Shown here: piece after piece, positions 26,269 to 35,242 of the stretch | Layout: the number at the start of each line of letters is the position of its first letter | Numbering within the stretch: the first letter of the stretch is position 1 | Source: Catenovulum sp052056295 | Lineage (GTDB): Bacteria; Pseudomonadota; Gammaproteobacteria; Enterobacterales; Alteromonadaceae | Length of the DNA: 64,000 nt | NCBI RefSeq assembly: GCF_052056295.1 | Contig: NZ_CP182493.1 | Coordinates: forward strand, 1,736,001-1,800,000 | Direction: 5' to 3' | Notes under the pieces: model-generated | The model's input: the letters and a program-made list of their open reading frames with translations, nothing else | The model's database searches: none | Told to the model about the DNA's origin: nothing | Made by a program: the position numbers and the translations under genes

Positions 26269-26310
26269 TATGCTTCGAATGGGCTCGTGTGCACCGCCCC
26301 AGCAGCGGCA

Positions 26311-28455
26311 CTAAACCTGCTTCTCAAACTGCGCCTGAATAGCCGTCAACGCTATGGTATAAACAATATCCTCCACCAATGCCCCACGGCTTAAATCATT
26401 TACCGGCTTACGTAGACCTTGCAACATAGGGCCTATGCTCACTACATTGGCAGAACGTTGCACAGCTTTATACGTAGTATTACCCGTATTCAAATCAGGG
26501 AAAACAAACACAGTTGCCTGCCCTGCCACTTTACTATTCGGCGCTTTACTTTTAGCAACAGAAGCAACACTTGCAGCATCATATTGCAACGGGCCATCAA
26601 TTAATAAATCAGGGCGTTTGGCTTTCGCAAGCTCAGTCGCAAGTTTAACCTTTTCAACATCTTGGCCATGCCCACTGGTGCCAGTGCTATAACTAATCAT
26701 GGCAATTTTGGGTTCAATACCAAAAGCAAGCGCAGAATCACCCGCTTGGCAGGCAATTTCCGCTAACTGCTCAGCAGTTGGGTCTGGGTTGATTGCACAG
26801 TCGCCATAAATTAAAACTTGATCTGGCAGACACATAAAAAAGATTGAAGAAACAATACTACTAGCAGGTTTAGTTTTAATCAGCTGTAACGCTGGGCGCA
26901 CTGTATTAGCAGTAGTATTTACCGCACCAGAAACCAAACCATCTACTTGATTAAGTGCCAACATCATAGTGCCAATCACCACAGGATCTTCCAACATTTC
27001 TGCCGCTTGCAATTCTGTCATGCCCTTGTGTTTACGCATTTCCATCAAAGGTGCAATATATTCAGCACTAATGCTAGTTGGGTTAACCACAGTTACCCCA
27101 TCAGGGAGCGCCAATGACAAACTATTGGCGACCATAGCGACTTTTTCAGGATCGGCCAATAAAATACACTCGGCAATGCCTTTTTGCGCACAAATAATTG
27201 CCGCTTCAACGGTGCGAATTTCATCCCCTTCAGGTAAAACAATGCGTTGCTTCTGTTTAGCCGCTTTGCTAATTAAACTATGGCGGAAAGCTGCCGGTGA
27301 TAAACGAATATGTCTTGCTACATCAATTTTGTTGGCTAGTTTTGCAACATCAATATGCTCAGCAACATACTGCATCACCAACTCCATTCGATACAAATCG
27401 TCAACTGGCACGTGCGGGTTTAACTGATTGAGCGAGATTGCCGTGTTAAAAGTATTATCTTCCACCAGCATGACAGGTAAACCTGTTGCTAAAGCGTTTT
27501 GGCACATAGTCATTAGCTTAGCTGCAGGCTGATAGCCACCGGTTAATAAAATACCCGCTAGTGGAATACCACTTAACGCCGCGCTACAACAAGCTAAGAA
27601 AATATCATCTCTATCCCCAGGGGTGACAATTAATGCGCCCGCTTTAAGCGAGTCGACCATATTCACTACAGTGCGCGCACAAATACTGACATTGCTAATA
27701 CGACGATTTAAATCAGCAGCATCATTTAAAACTTGGCAATTTAAATGCTGCACTACATCACACAAACGTGGTGCAATCAGTTGATGTGAATACGGCACAG
27801 CACCTAGACAAGCCAAGTTTACTTGGCTTTCGAAATCATCCAAATTTAGGCTAGGCGCAACTAACTGATTACCTGTCACTTCAACTGGCAATGCACTTTT
27901 GCTTTGTTGTTTAGTTGCGCCAACTTTATTTAATACAAAACCCAGTACATTTGTTTCTTTGCTATGTCCATACACTTTAGCAGTTACTTTTAACTGATTA
28001 ACCCAAGCTTGCGCTTGCTCAGCGCCATTGGCAGCACCTTCGGCGGCGACTAAAATCACTTGGCTATCTAATGAGTTGGCAATGCTGGTATTAATTTTAT
28101 GGATAAACGGCGAATCATCTTGCGGTACTAAACCTTCAATAATAATTACATCGGAATCTTCACCAGCTTGGTCAACTTTTTCGACCACCAATTCCATTAA
28201 ATCATCAGATTTTCCTTGCGCCATTAACTGCACAGCTTGCTGCAAAGCAATTGGATTAGGCACAGCTAACTTTTTTATTTCGCGAATAAAACTAACTGAA
28301 GGTTCAACACCTTTAGCTTTGCCGCTGCCCTGCGCTATAGGTTTACAAAAGGCAACCTTGATACCTTGTTTATCCAGCGCATGAAACAAACCTAAACAGA
28401 TAGAAGTTACACCAGTTTCGTAACCTGTTGGGGCAATTAAAATGGTTTGTTTCAT
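26311..28455 (-). CDS. pta: Phosphate acetyltransferase
   Basis: This 714-residue enzyme converts acetyl-CoA and phosphate to acetyl phosphate. It has the long gammaproteobacterial form. The N-terminal P-loop-like domain is IAPTGYETGVTSICLGL, the central DRTGG domain spans about residues 215-340, and the C-terminal catalytic PTA domain begins near 390 (IVLPEGDEIRTVEAA, MISYSTGTSGHG and GPLQYDAA). Its ATG overlaps the ackA stop by 4 bases, so the two are translationally coupled. Downstream are the hairpin elements. Confidence 0.96.
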   Translation of the reverse strand: MKQTILIAPTGYETGVTSICLGLFHALDKQGIKVAFCKPIAQGSGKAKGVEPSVSFIREIKKLAVPNPIALQQAVQLMAQGKSDDLMELVVEKVDQAGEDSDVIIIEGLVPQDDSPFIHKINTSIANSLDSQVILVAAEGAANGAEQAQAWVNQLKVTAKVYGHSKETNVLGFVLNKVGATKQQSKSALPVEVTGNQLVAPSLNLDDFESQVNLACLGAVPYSHQLIAPRLCDVVQHLNCQVLNDAADLNRRISNVSICARTVVNMVDSLKAGALIVTPGDRDDIFLACCSAALSGIPLAGILLTGGYQPAAKLMTMCQNALATGLPVMLVEDNTFNTAISLNQLNPHVPVDDLYRMELVMQYVAEHIDVAKLANKIDVARHIRLSPAAFRHSLISKAAKQKQRIVLPEGDEIRTVEAAIICAQKGIAECILLADPEKVAMVANSLSLALPDGVTVVNPTSISAEYIAPLMEMRKHKGMTELQAAEMLEDPVVIGTMMLALNQVDGLVSGAVNTTANTVRPALQLIKTKPASSIVSSIFFMCLPDQVLIYGDCAINPDPTAEQLAEIACQAGDSALAFGIEPKIAMISYSTGTSGHGQDVEKVKLATELAKAKRPDLLIDGPLQYDAASVASVAKSKAPNSKVAGQATVFVFPDLNTGNTTYKAVQRSANVVSIGPMLQGLRKPVNDLSRGALVEDIVYTIALTAIQAQFEKQV

Positions 28456-29681
28456 ACTGTTGCCTCCGCATTATTAGCAACCAACTGCTGAACACTTTGC
28501 GCTATCATCCATTCTTCGTTAGTGGCGATAACTGCAAGCTGCACTAAAGATGAATCATGGTGAATTGCATTGAACTGGTTATAAGACTGAGCATTTTTAT
28601 GTTCGTCTAACAGACAATGTAAAACTTTTAGATGCGCGATAGTTTTGCTGCGAATAACTGCGGCGTGTTCACCAATACCACCAGTAAAGATAATTGCATC
28701 TAATTTCGGCAAAGCGGCAGTGCTAGCACAAATATGTTTGGCTAAACGGTAACAAAACATATCAATTGCGAGGTTAGCGCCCTCGTGTCCTTTTTCAGCT
28801 TGTTCAAGCAAAGTGCGCATGTCATTGCTTAATTGAGAAATGCCTAACAAACCACTTTTTTTGTTTAAGATATTGGTTAGCTCGCCAGTTGATAAATTAA
28901 GTTTGTCGCATAAATAATTAAACACTCCAGGGTCGAGTTCACCACATCGAGTGCCCATAACTAAGCCGTCTAACGGCGTTAACCCCATTGAAGTTTCAAC
29001 TGATTTACCGTTAAACACGGCACAAACACTCGCACCATTACCTAAATGTGCAACCACCAATCCATGATCATCTTTAGCTAAATTCAGCAGTTCAACCGCT
29101 TGTTGACTAACGTATTGATGTGAAGTGCCGTGAAAGCCATATTTACGAACCTGCAAATCAGCGTAATATTGGTACGGCAGCGCGTACATAAATTTTTCTT
29201 GGCTAATGCTTTGGTGAAACGCAGTATCAAACACAGCCACTTGCGGCAAGTTAGGCTGCATTTGTGCAATTAATTTAATCGCGATTAAATTGGCTGGATT
29301 GTGTAAAGGTGCAAGGTTATTGCAACTGGCAATTTTTTCAATTACCTCATCGTTTATCAATACTGGAGTTGAGAAGTGCTCACCACCATGCACAACTCTG
29401 TGCCCTACTGCAACTACGTTTAAATTTGGCAATTGCTCAGCTAAGTAGTCAAACAAAGCAATTAACACAGCTTTGTGGTCTTGCCCTTTTACTATAATTG
29501 GATATTTATTGCCTTGGTATTTAACTACACAAGTTATTTGTTCGCTAAACAAACATTCGGCTAAGCCAGTTAAAATGGGCTGTGGTGATTGAAAATCAAA
29601 AAATGAAAATTTGATTGATGAGCTGCCAGCGTTGACAACTAAATAACCGTCGATATGCAAAACCTTTCTCCCCGATTGCAT
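28452..29681 (-). CDS. ackA: Acetate kinase
   Basis: This 409-residue ASKHA-family enzyme interconverts acetyl phosphate plus ADP with acetate plus ATP. Motifs are NAGSSSIKFSFFD, GHRVVHGGEHF, FDTAFH, YGFHGTSHQYV, AHLGNGASVCA and FTGGIGEHA. It is first in the ackA-pta operon. The ATG at 29681 is given, but GGGGAGAAAGG sits just before a TTG at 29660 (codon 8), and that start would match the usual short N-terminus; the true start is therefore uncertain. Confidence 0.95.
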   Translation of the reverse strand: MQSGRKVLHIDGYLVVNAGSSSIKFSFFDFQSPQPILTGLAECLFSEQITCVVKYQGNKYPIIVKGQDHKAVLIALFDYLAEQLPNLNVVAVGHRVVHGGEHFSTPVLINDEVIEKIASCNNLAPLHNPANLIAIKLIAQMQPNLPQVAVFDTAFHQSISQEKFMYALPYQYYADLQVRKYGFHGTSHQYVSQQAVELLNLAKDDHGLVVAHLGNGASVCAVFNGKSVETSMGLTPLDGLVMGTRCGELDPGVFNYLCDKLNLSTGELTNILNKKSGLLGISQLSNDMRTLLEQAEKGHEGANLAIDMFCYRLAKHICASTAALPKLDAIIFTGGIGEHAAVIRSKTIAHLKVLHCLLDEHKNAQSYNQFNAIHHDSSLVQLAVIATNEEWMIAQSVQQLVANNAEATV

Positions 29682-29986
29682 CTTTTTACAGAAGCAGTAT
29701 AGAAAGAAAGGGATTTACATAAGTTGTGCTAGATCAAATTGGCTGTTAACAAGGTTGTATGATTTACTGTCACAAAAAATTATTTTTAAATTGGTTAATT
29801 TTTATACTAGACATTAGCCAAAGTTGCTGTACACTGCGCGGCATAGCTTGAAGAAGCAATAAAATTTATCTACATTTCGCTGTTTTATTCGTAATAAATA
29901 CCTCGTTCTGCAGTTTTAAGTTCATGTCTCCACAAGCTAAGTCCGCCGATATACGGCATCATTTTTTTAGAACTAGGGTATAGTTT
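29682..29986. other. 305-base divergent gap between ackA and the cold-shock gene
   Basis: This gap should hold the promoters of ackA and of the csp gene, plus the csp leader. TATACT at about 29810 is a possible -10 box, but no clear -35 accompanies it. Near the right end a GC hairpin followed by seven T lies just before the csp ribosome site and is listed separately. Confidence 0.5.
29945..29968 (+). promoter_or_regulatory. Possible attenuator hairpin in the csp leader
   Basis: GCCG-ATATA-CGGC (29945-29957) is followed after four bases by a run of seven T (29962-29968), 18 bases before the csp ATG. The 4-bp stem is short for a terminator. Cold-shock genes are known for leader control and Csp proteins for antitermination, so the position is suggestive only. 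Confidence 0.35.
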
Positions 29987-30196
29987 ATGTCTAATAAAGT
30001 TAAAGGAACCGTTAAGTGGTTCAACGAAGAGAAAGGTTTTGGTTTTATCGCTCAAGAGTCTGGTGCTGACGTATTTGCTCACTTCAGTGCAATTGCTGGT
30101 GAAGGCTTCAAAACTTTAGCTGAAGGTCAAGCTGTTGAGTTCACTGTAACTCAAGGCGCTAAAGGCCCACAAGCTGAGAACATTGTTGCTATCTAA
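29987..30196 (+). CDS. Cold-shock protein (CspA family)
   Basis: This 69-residue single cold-shock domain binds single-stranded RNA and DNA. The RNP1 motif is KGFGFIAQ and the RNP2 motif is VFAHFSAI, after the typical MSNKVKGTVKWFNEE start. It acts as an RNA chaperone or antiterminator. AGGG lies about 10 bases upstream of the ATG. It is monocistronic, with a strong terminator after it. Which csp paralogue it is cannot be told. Confidence 0.96.
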   Translation: MSNKVKGTVKWFNEEKGFGFIAQESGADVFAHFSAIAGEGFKTLAEGQAVEFTVTQGAKGPQAENIVAI

Positions 30197-30222
30197 TTAA
30201 TAGCCAATAAATGTTTAAAGAG

Positions 30223-30248
30223 AGGCAAGCCAGCGGCTTGCCTTTTTT
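30223..30248 (+). terminator. Intrinsic terminator of the csp gene
   Basis: AGGCAAGCC (30223-30231) and GGCTTGCCT (30235-30243) form a 9-bp stem with a 3-base loop followed by six T. Confidence 0.92.
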
Positions 30249-30340
30249 GTATCTACTTTTTGTTCGCGTTGGCAAACGCCCGAGTTTATAGAACAAACAT
30301 GGGCATTGCAGACTTGAACATCTAGGTTTTTATCTACTAA

Positions 30341-32449
30341 CTAAAACGCAACTTTTACACCTAGGTTAACTGTGGTGCCGATTCCTTTTACATTAAATGC
30401 AGTATAGGTCAGCGCTTGAGCGCGAGCAGGGAAATAGTCTTGGTTAAATAGATTTTCAACACCCGCAAAAATTGACACGTCACCAAAATCATAGCTACCA
30501 CTCAAATTAACCACGTCATATCCTTTAACATTCCCTTCATCTCCTGTGAAGTTACCCTCGTCATTTCGTTCAAAACGTTCGCGATCTTCAACATGCAAAT
30601 AACTTACTGACAACGCAGCTTGCTCTGTAGGTCGCCAGTTTGCAACAAACGTAGCCTTTGGAGCACCAATTTGGCGACCTCCAATATACAGGTCTGATTC
30701 AGTATGTTTACCTTCAACATAACCAAACGTCGCAGCAAAATTCAACGTGTCATCCACTCGATAATTTACCACCCCTTCGTAACCCCAAACTTTTTGTGGT
30801 GCCCTTTGAGTGATATAAATGCCAGTGTCAGGGTTTAATACACTCCTAGATCCTAAATCCGATTCGCTTCGATACGCGGTAAATTCTAGTCGCCATTGTT
30901 CTATGTTACTAACAAAACCAACTTCGTAGTTTTTAACAATTGCCGCTTCGGTTTGGATTAAAGATATATCATTAACAGTGGCTGAACGTAATAGCACACC
31001 TATATCCGGTACATCAGCCCCCTCCGAATAACTTAAATAAGGATTAAACGCGTCGAAGGCATTATAACGAAAACCGATATTGTAAGTGGTTGCCTCAAAG
31101 TCAATATCTCCACCAGCGACAGACATTGGGGTAGAGCACACTGTCGGACTTGTACACAACTTTAAGGTGTCATAGTCGTCCACTGAAATATTAATATCTT
31201 CCTGACGTATACCCGCTTTTAAAATATAGTCATCAGCAATTATCCATTTACTTTGAATAAAACCAGCTAGATTACCCATATCCATTTCGGGCACCCACAT
31301 ACGACCGTCAACCAAAGGCTGAGAAGTCACATCATTCAGTGCGTCAAGACCATAAATTAAATTCAGTTCAACTTGATCAAAGTCGAAATAGCTATTGAAT
31401 GTGGCTCGTAATCCTTTCTTTTCAGATCGGATCATAGATTGGCCACCGTCAACTCCGAGATCTGGATTACCCAAGCGAGTCGAATAGAAAAACACATTCT
31501 CTATCTTCTGCATGTAGGCATCTATAGCTAGTTGTGTGTTTTTGAATACAGCGTTGTCTTGGTATTTTAGTTGTAAATTGTGATTACCACGAGGCCCTTG
31601 CGGCTCTGCTGTCGGTGGTTTACCTGAAGGGTCGTAAATAGCATAGGTTTTTTCTCCTTTGCTGATATTCCCCACTACATCGACCCAATCTGAATCTTGT
31701 TGTGATTCATAATAGTTGTAGGTAATAGCTAAATTTTTCTCAGTAGAAAATTCATAAGCTAGCTTAGTAAAGTAGTTTTTTGAAACACCTTCAGACAAAC
31801 CGTATTGCGTTCCTAAAGCATCACCGTCTGCATCTCGTAATACACCATTTTCTTCATGACTCAAACTGGCAACATAGCTAAACGCATCAACTGAACCGTA
31901 AACAGAAGCAGCTACTTTTCCACCGACTGAATCTTCTAACTTAACAGCACTAAAACGTGTTGAAAGATCTATATTTCCTGAAATTGCTTTATCACCACCT
32001 GGCTTTTTGGTGATGTAATTAATAATACCGCCAGCCGCTCCATTGCCATAGATAGACGTTGCGCCTTGAATAATTTCTATTCGTTCAATCACATTTGGGT
32101 CTAGTGTTTTTATACCTAAGGCCCCGTTTCTCAATGGCGTTGATTGAGGTACCCCATCTATCATAACTAAAGCAGCTCGACCCCGTAGGGTTTGGCCGAA
32201 GTTACTTGAAGTCCCAGTACCTGAACTAATACCAGGTACATACATAGCCAACAAGTTTTGGATGTCTGGAGATACTTTCATTTGCTGTTGTAAGTCTTGA
32301 TTACTGATCACTGTGACTGATACAGGCACTTCATCAATGCTTTCAACAATACGGCTTCCCGTAACTAATACAGTTTCCATTTCATTTTGTTTTGCTTGTA
32401 GCGATGCTGAAATAGCCAAACTCACTACAGCAACTGAGAATAATTTCAT
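30341..32449 (-). CDS. TonB-dependent outer-membrane receptor, probably for a siderophore
   Basis: This 702-residue receptor has a signal peptide (LFSVAVVSLAISASLQA), a TonB-box-like ETVLVTG and the plug domain (VPVSVTVISNQDL, LRGRAALVMIDGVPQ and IERIEIIQGATSIYGNGAAG). A 22-strand barrel follows and ends in VNLGVKVAF. The ATG at 32449 is preceded by AGGAAG; the frame start at 32488 is upstream of it. A Fur-box-like sequence 44 bases upstream points to iron control, so a ferric siderophore is the best guess for the ligand. No siderophore synthesis genes are nearby. Confidence 0.9.
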   Translation of the reverse strand: MKLFSVAVVSLAISASLQAKQNEMETVLVTGSRIVESIDEVPVSVTVISNQDLQQQMKVSPDIQNLLAMYVPGISSGTGTSSNFGQTLRGRAALVMIDGVPQSTPLRNGALGIKTLDPNVIERIEIIQGATSIYGNGAAGGIINYITKKPGGDKAISGNIDLSTRFSAVKLEDSVGGKVAASVYGSVDAFSYVASLSHEENGVLRDADGDALGTQYGLSEGVSKNYFTKLAYEFSTEKNLAITYNYYESQQDSDWVDVVGNISKGEKTYAIYDPSGKPPTAEPQGPRGNHNLQLKYQDNAVFKNTQLAIDAYMQKIENVFFYSTRLGNPDLGVDGGQSMIRSEKKGLRATFNSYFDFDQVELNLIYGLDALNDVTSQPLVDGRMWVPEMDMGNLAGFIQSKWIIADDYILKAGIRQEDINISVDDYDTLKLCTSPTVCSTPMSVAGGDIDFEATTYNIGFRYNAFDAFNPYLSYSEGADVPDIGVLLRSATVNDISLIQTEAAIVKNYEVGFVSNIEQWRLEFTAYRSESDLGSRSVLNPDTGIYITQRAPQKVWGYEGVVNYRVDDTLNFAATFGYVEGKHTESDLYIGGRQIGAPKATFVANWRPTEQAALSVSYLHVEDRERFERNDEGNFTGDEGNVKGYDVVNLSGSYDFGDVSIFAGVENLFNQDYFPARAQALTYTAFNVKGIGTTVNLGVKVAF

Positions 32450-32492
32450 ATAGCTTCCTAACTGTCCCATCAGAATAAAACAACACAATATA

Positions 32493-32511
32493 GCAAATGA
32501 TAATTATTTTC
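32493..32511 (-). promoter_or_regulatory. Fur box upstream of the TonB-dependent receptor
   Basis: GCAAATGATAATTATTTTC carries AATGATAATTATT, which matches 12 of 13 bases of the core AATGATAATCATT of the Fur consensus. Its position 44 bases before the receptor start is right for repression by Fur with iron. Confidence 0.75.
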
Positions 32512-32598
32512 ACTAAGGTTTACAAAAAAGGATGTATAGAGATTATTCAGCAAATTTCTGCCATCGAGGTTAAGAAGCTTTAAGCAGTATACTCTTGT

Positions 32599-32634
32599 AA
32601 AAAAACGCCCGAGTTTACAAGGTAAACTCGGGCG
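32599..32634 (-). terminator. Intrinsic terminator of tex
   Basis: CGCCCGAGTTTAC (32606-32618) and GTAAACTCGGGCG (32622-32634) form a perfect 13-bp stem with loop AAG. On the minus strand it is followed by seven T. It lies 34 bases after the tex stop codon. Confidence 0.93.
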
Positions 32635-32667
32635 CGTAATACTTTAAAATGATGTTTTTTAACTAAA

Positions 32668-35019
32668 TTACTTCTTCTTAGCTTTAGCAAAAGCCTCTGC
32701 AAAAGCATTATTCATTAAACCACCGCCTGCATTGCCACCAAATGAACTTTGTTGACCACGGCCTTTATTGCGGTTGCCGCCGTTATTAGTTTTGTTGCGC
32801 TCAGAAGGTTTTTGACTACCGCCAGATTTAGTCGGCGCAGCATGCACTTCATCATTTAAACGCATAGTTAAACCTATACGTTTACGCGGTGCGTCTACTT
32901 CAATCACCTTAACTTTGACTATGTCACCGGCTTTTACCACTTTGCGCGGATCATCAATAAAAGTTTCTGACATTGCAGAAATATGCACTAAACCGTCTTG
33001 ATGCACACCAATATCAACAAAGGCACCAAAGTTAGTTACATTGGTTACTACACCTTCTAACTTCATACCCTCTTTAAGGTCTGCTATGGTTTCAACACCC
33101 TCTTTAAAAGTTGCAGTTTTAAACTCAGGACGAGGGTCACGGCCAGGCTTTTCTAGCTCTTTGATGATGTCTTGTACTGTTGGTAAACCAAAAGTGTCGT
33201 CCGTGTAGTCAGCTGCTTTTAATTTGCGTAACTTGTCGCTATTAGCGATTAAGTTAGTTACAACTTCATCATTTGCTGCAACTATTTTTTCGACCACAGG
33301 ATATGCTTCAGGGTGAACAGCTGATGCATCAAGTGGGTTGTCACCACCCACTATTTTTAAGAAACCAGCACATTGTTCAAATGCTTTTGGCCCTAAACGT
33401 GCAACTTTTTTCAATTGGTTGCGGTTGGTAAAACCACCGTTTTCATTTCTGAATTCAACCACATTTTGCGCCATGGTTTTGGTTAGACCTGACACTTTTG
33501 ACAATAGCGGTACAGATGCTGTGTTTAAATCAACACCCACTGCGTTTACACAGTCTTCAATCACTGAATCTAGTGATTTACTTAACGAACTTTGATTCAC
33601 ATCGTGCTGATATTGGCCTACACCAATTGATTTCGGCTCTATTTTCACCAGCTCAGCTAATGGATCTTGTAGACGACGGGCAATAGAAACAGCACCACGT
33701 AAACTTACATCTAAATCAGGGAATTCATTTGCGGCAGTTTCAGAAGCTGAATAAACCGAAGCACCCGCTTCGCTGACCATAATCTTGTTTAGCTTAACTT
33801 CTGCTGCTTCTTTTAAAATTTCCGCCGCTAACTTATCAGTTTCACGCGAAGCTGTGCCATTACCAATACTAATAAGCTCAACTTGATGTTTTTTAATTAA
33901 GTTGATTAAAGTGCGTTTACTTTTATCCCAAGCATTTTGAGGTGGATGTGGGAATACAGTTGCTGTGTCTAACAACTTACCAGTTTGATCAACAATCGCC
34001 ACTTTAACCCCAGTACGAATACCCGGATCTAGCCCCATAGTCACTTTAGCACCAGCAGGCGCAGCCATTAATAAATCTTTTAAGTTAGACGCAAATACTG
34101 AAATTGCCCCAGCTTCGGCACGTTCACGCACATCCGCAAACAACTCAGTTTCCATATGAGTTAATACTTTAACTTTCCACGTCCAGCTAATCACTTGTTT
34201 TAAGAAAGTTTCACCTGCACGGCCTTGCCATTCAATATTTAAATAATCTGCAATCATGCCTTCAACAATAGAACCAGTTTGATTGTCGTCTTTTTCAGGA
34301 TCAGCATTTAACGCTAAAGTTAAAAAGCCTTCGTTACGCCCGCGGAAAATCGCTAATGCACGGTGTGATGGAATAGTTTTAATGCTTTCGCTAAATTCAA
34401 AGTAATCTGAAAACTTAGCTGCTTCTTTTTCTTTACCATCAATTAACTTAGCTTCAATGGTCGCATTATCAGTTAAATGTTGGCGAATGCGTTTTAATAA
34501 TGGCGCTTCTACTGCGAACCTTTCCATTAAAATATAGCGCGCACCTTCTAATGCCGCTTTGGTGTCTTCAATGCCTTTATCAGCACTGATATAAGCTTGG
34601 GCTAATTGCTCAGGATCTTGCGCTAAATCAGCCATAATTGCATCGGCTAGTGGCTCTAAACCTGCTTCAATCGCAATTTGACCTTTAGTACGGCGTTTAG
34701 GTTTGTAAGGTAAGTAAAGTTCTTCTAAATCGGTTTTACTTTGTGCTTGTTCAATTGACTTAGCAAGCTCTGGCGTTAGTTTGCCTTGTTCTTCAATATT
34801 CTTGAGAATTACTTGGCGACGCTCAGTTAATTCACGTAAATAACCCAAACGATTTTCTAAGTTGCGCAATTGGGTGTCATCTAATCCACCTGTTACTTCT
34901 TTACGGTAACGTGCAATAAAAGGTACGGTTGCGCCTTCATCTAATAATTTAACCGCAGAAATTACCTGAGTTGGCTGTACCGCTAACTCGCCAGCGATAA
35001 TCTTTAAAATATCTGTCAT
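32668..35019 (-). CDS. tex: RNA-binding transcriptional accessory protein Tex (YhgF)
   Basis: This 783-residue protein shows the Tex order. The N-terminal Tex domain (ATVPFIARYRKEVTGGLDD) is followed by the YqgF-like RNase H fold (MGLDPGIRTGVKVAIVD), helix-hairpin-helix motifs and a C-terminal S1 domain (LEGVVTNVTNFGAFVDIGVHQDGLVH). A basic, glycine/asparagine-rich tail (about residues 725-783) ends AFAKAKKK. Tex is a cytoplasmic nucleic-acid-binding factor involved in transcription and stress. The ATG at 35019 has AGGA upstream and replaces an upstream frame start at 35037. Confidence 0.96.
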   Translation of the reverse strand: MTDILKIIAGELAVQPTQVISAVKLLDEGATVPFIARYRKEVTGGLDDTQLRNLENRLGYLRELTERRQVILKNIEEQGKLTPELAKSIEQAQSKTDLEELYLPYKPKRRTKGQIAIEAGLEPLADAIMADLAQDPEQLAQAYISADKGIEDTKAALEGARYILMERFAVEAPLLKRIRQHLTDNATIEAKLIDGKEKEAAKFSDYFEFSESIKTIPSHRALAIFRGRNEGFLTLALNADPEKDDNQTGSIVEGMIADYLNIEWQGRAGETFLKQVISWTWKVKVLTHMETELFADVRERAEAGAISVFASNLKDLLMAAPAGAKVTMGLDPGIRTGVKVAIVDQTGKLLDTATVFPHPPQNAWDKSKRTLINLIKKHQVELISIGNGTASRETDKLAAEILKEAAEVKLNKIMVSEAGASVYSASETAANEFPDLDVSLRGAVSIARRLQDPLAELVKIEPKSIGVGQYQHDVNQSSLSKSLDSVIEDCVNAVGVDLNTASVPLLSKVSGLTKTMAQNVVEFRNENGGFTNRNQLKKVARLGPKAFEQCAGFLKIVGGDNPLDASAVHPEAYPVVEKIVAANDEVVTNLIANSDKLRKLKAADYTDDTFGLPTVQDIIKELEKPGRDPRPEFKTATFKEGVETIADLKEGMKLEGVVTNVTNFGAFVDIGVHQDGLVHISAMSETFIDDPRKVVKAGDIVKVKVIEVDAPRKRIGLTMRLNDEVHAAPTKSGGSQKPSERNKTNNGGNRNKGRGQQSSFGGNAGGGLMNNAFAEAFAKAKKK

Positions 35020-35242
35020 TTGTTGTCCTGTGTGCACACATTAATGTTACTGCGTGTTTTTAGCTCTCTACCCGCTGAATTTTCCGATGTAAACACTAAA
35101 CGGCGGGCTCTTCAAAATATGCGTGATTTTATAGCAGACCAAATTAATCACCACAAGCAAAGTACGCAAATAGAATGAAGTTTGTTCGGTTGCAAAAGAA
35201 TATTGAAGGTTTTGAAATTGAAACAAGTGGTAAAGAAATAGA

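Larger units (their letters stand above)
25888..26310. other. 423-base gap between convergent genes
   Basis: The gap after the solute-binding gene and before the pta stop codon contains repeat copies K and C, arranged divergently. No gene or classical terminator is visible. Because both neighbours converge here, the repeats lie in 3' regions. Confidence 0.7.

Noticed and set aside
25888..26310. Insertion sequence or prophage remnant
   Set aside because: No transposase, integrase or terminal target duplication is seen; the repeats are explained by the hairpin family.
30263..30278. AAACGCCCGAGTTTA also found in the tex terminator
   Set aside because: Only one half of the stem recurs here and there is no matching complement, so it is not called a terminator or a repeat copy.
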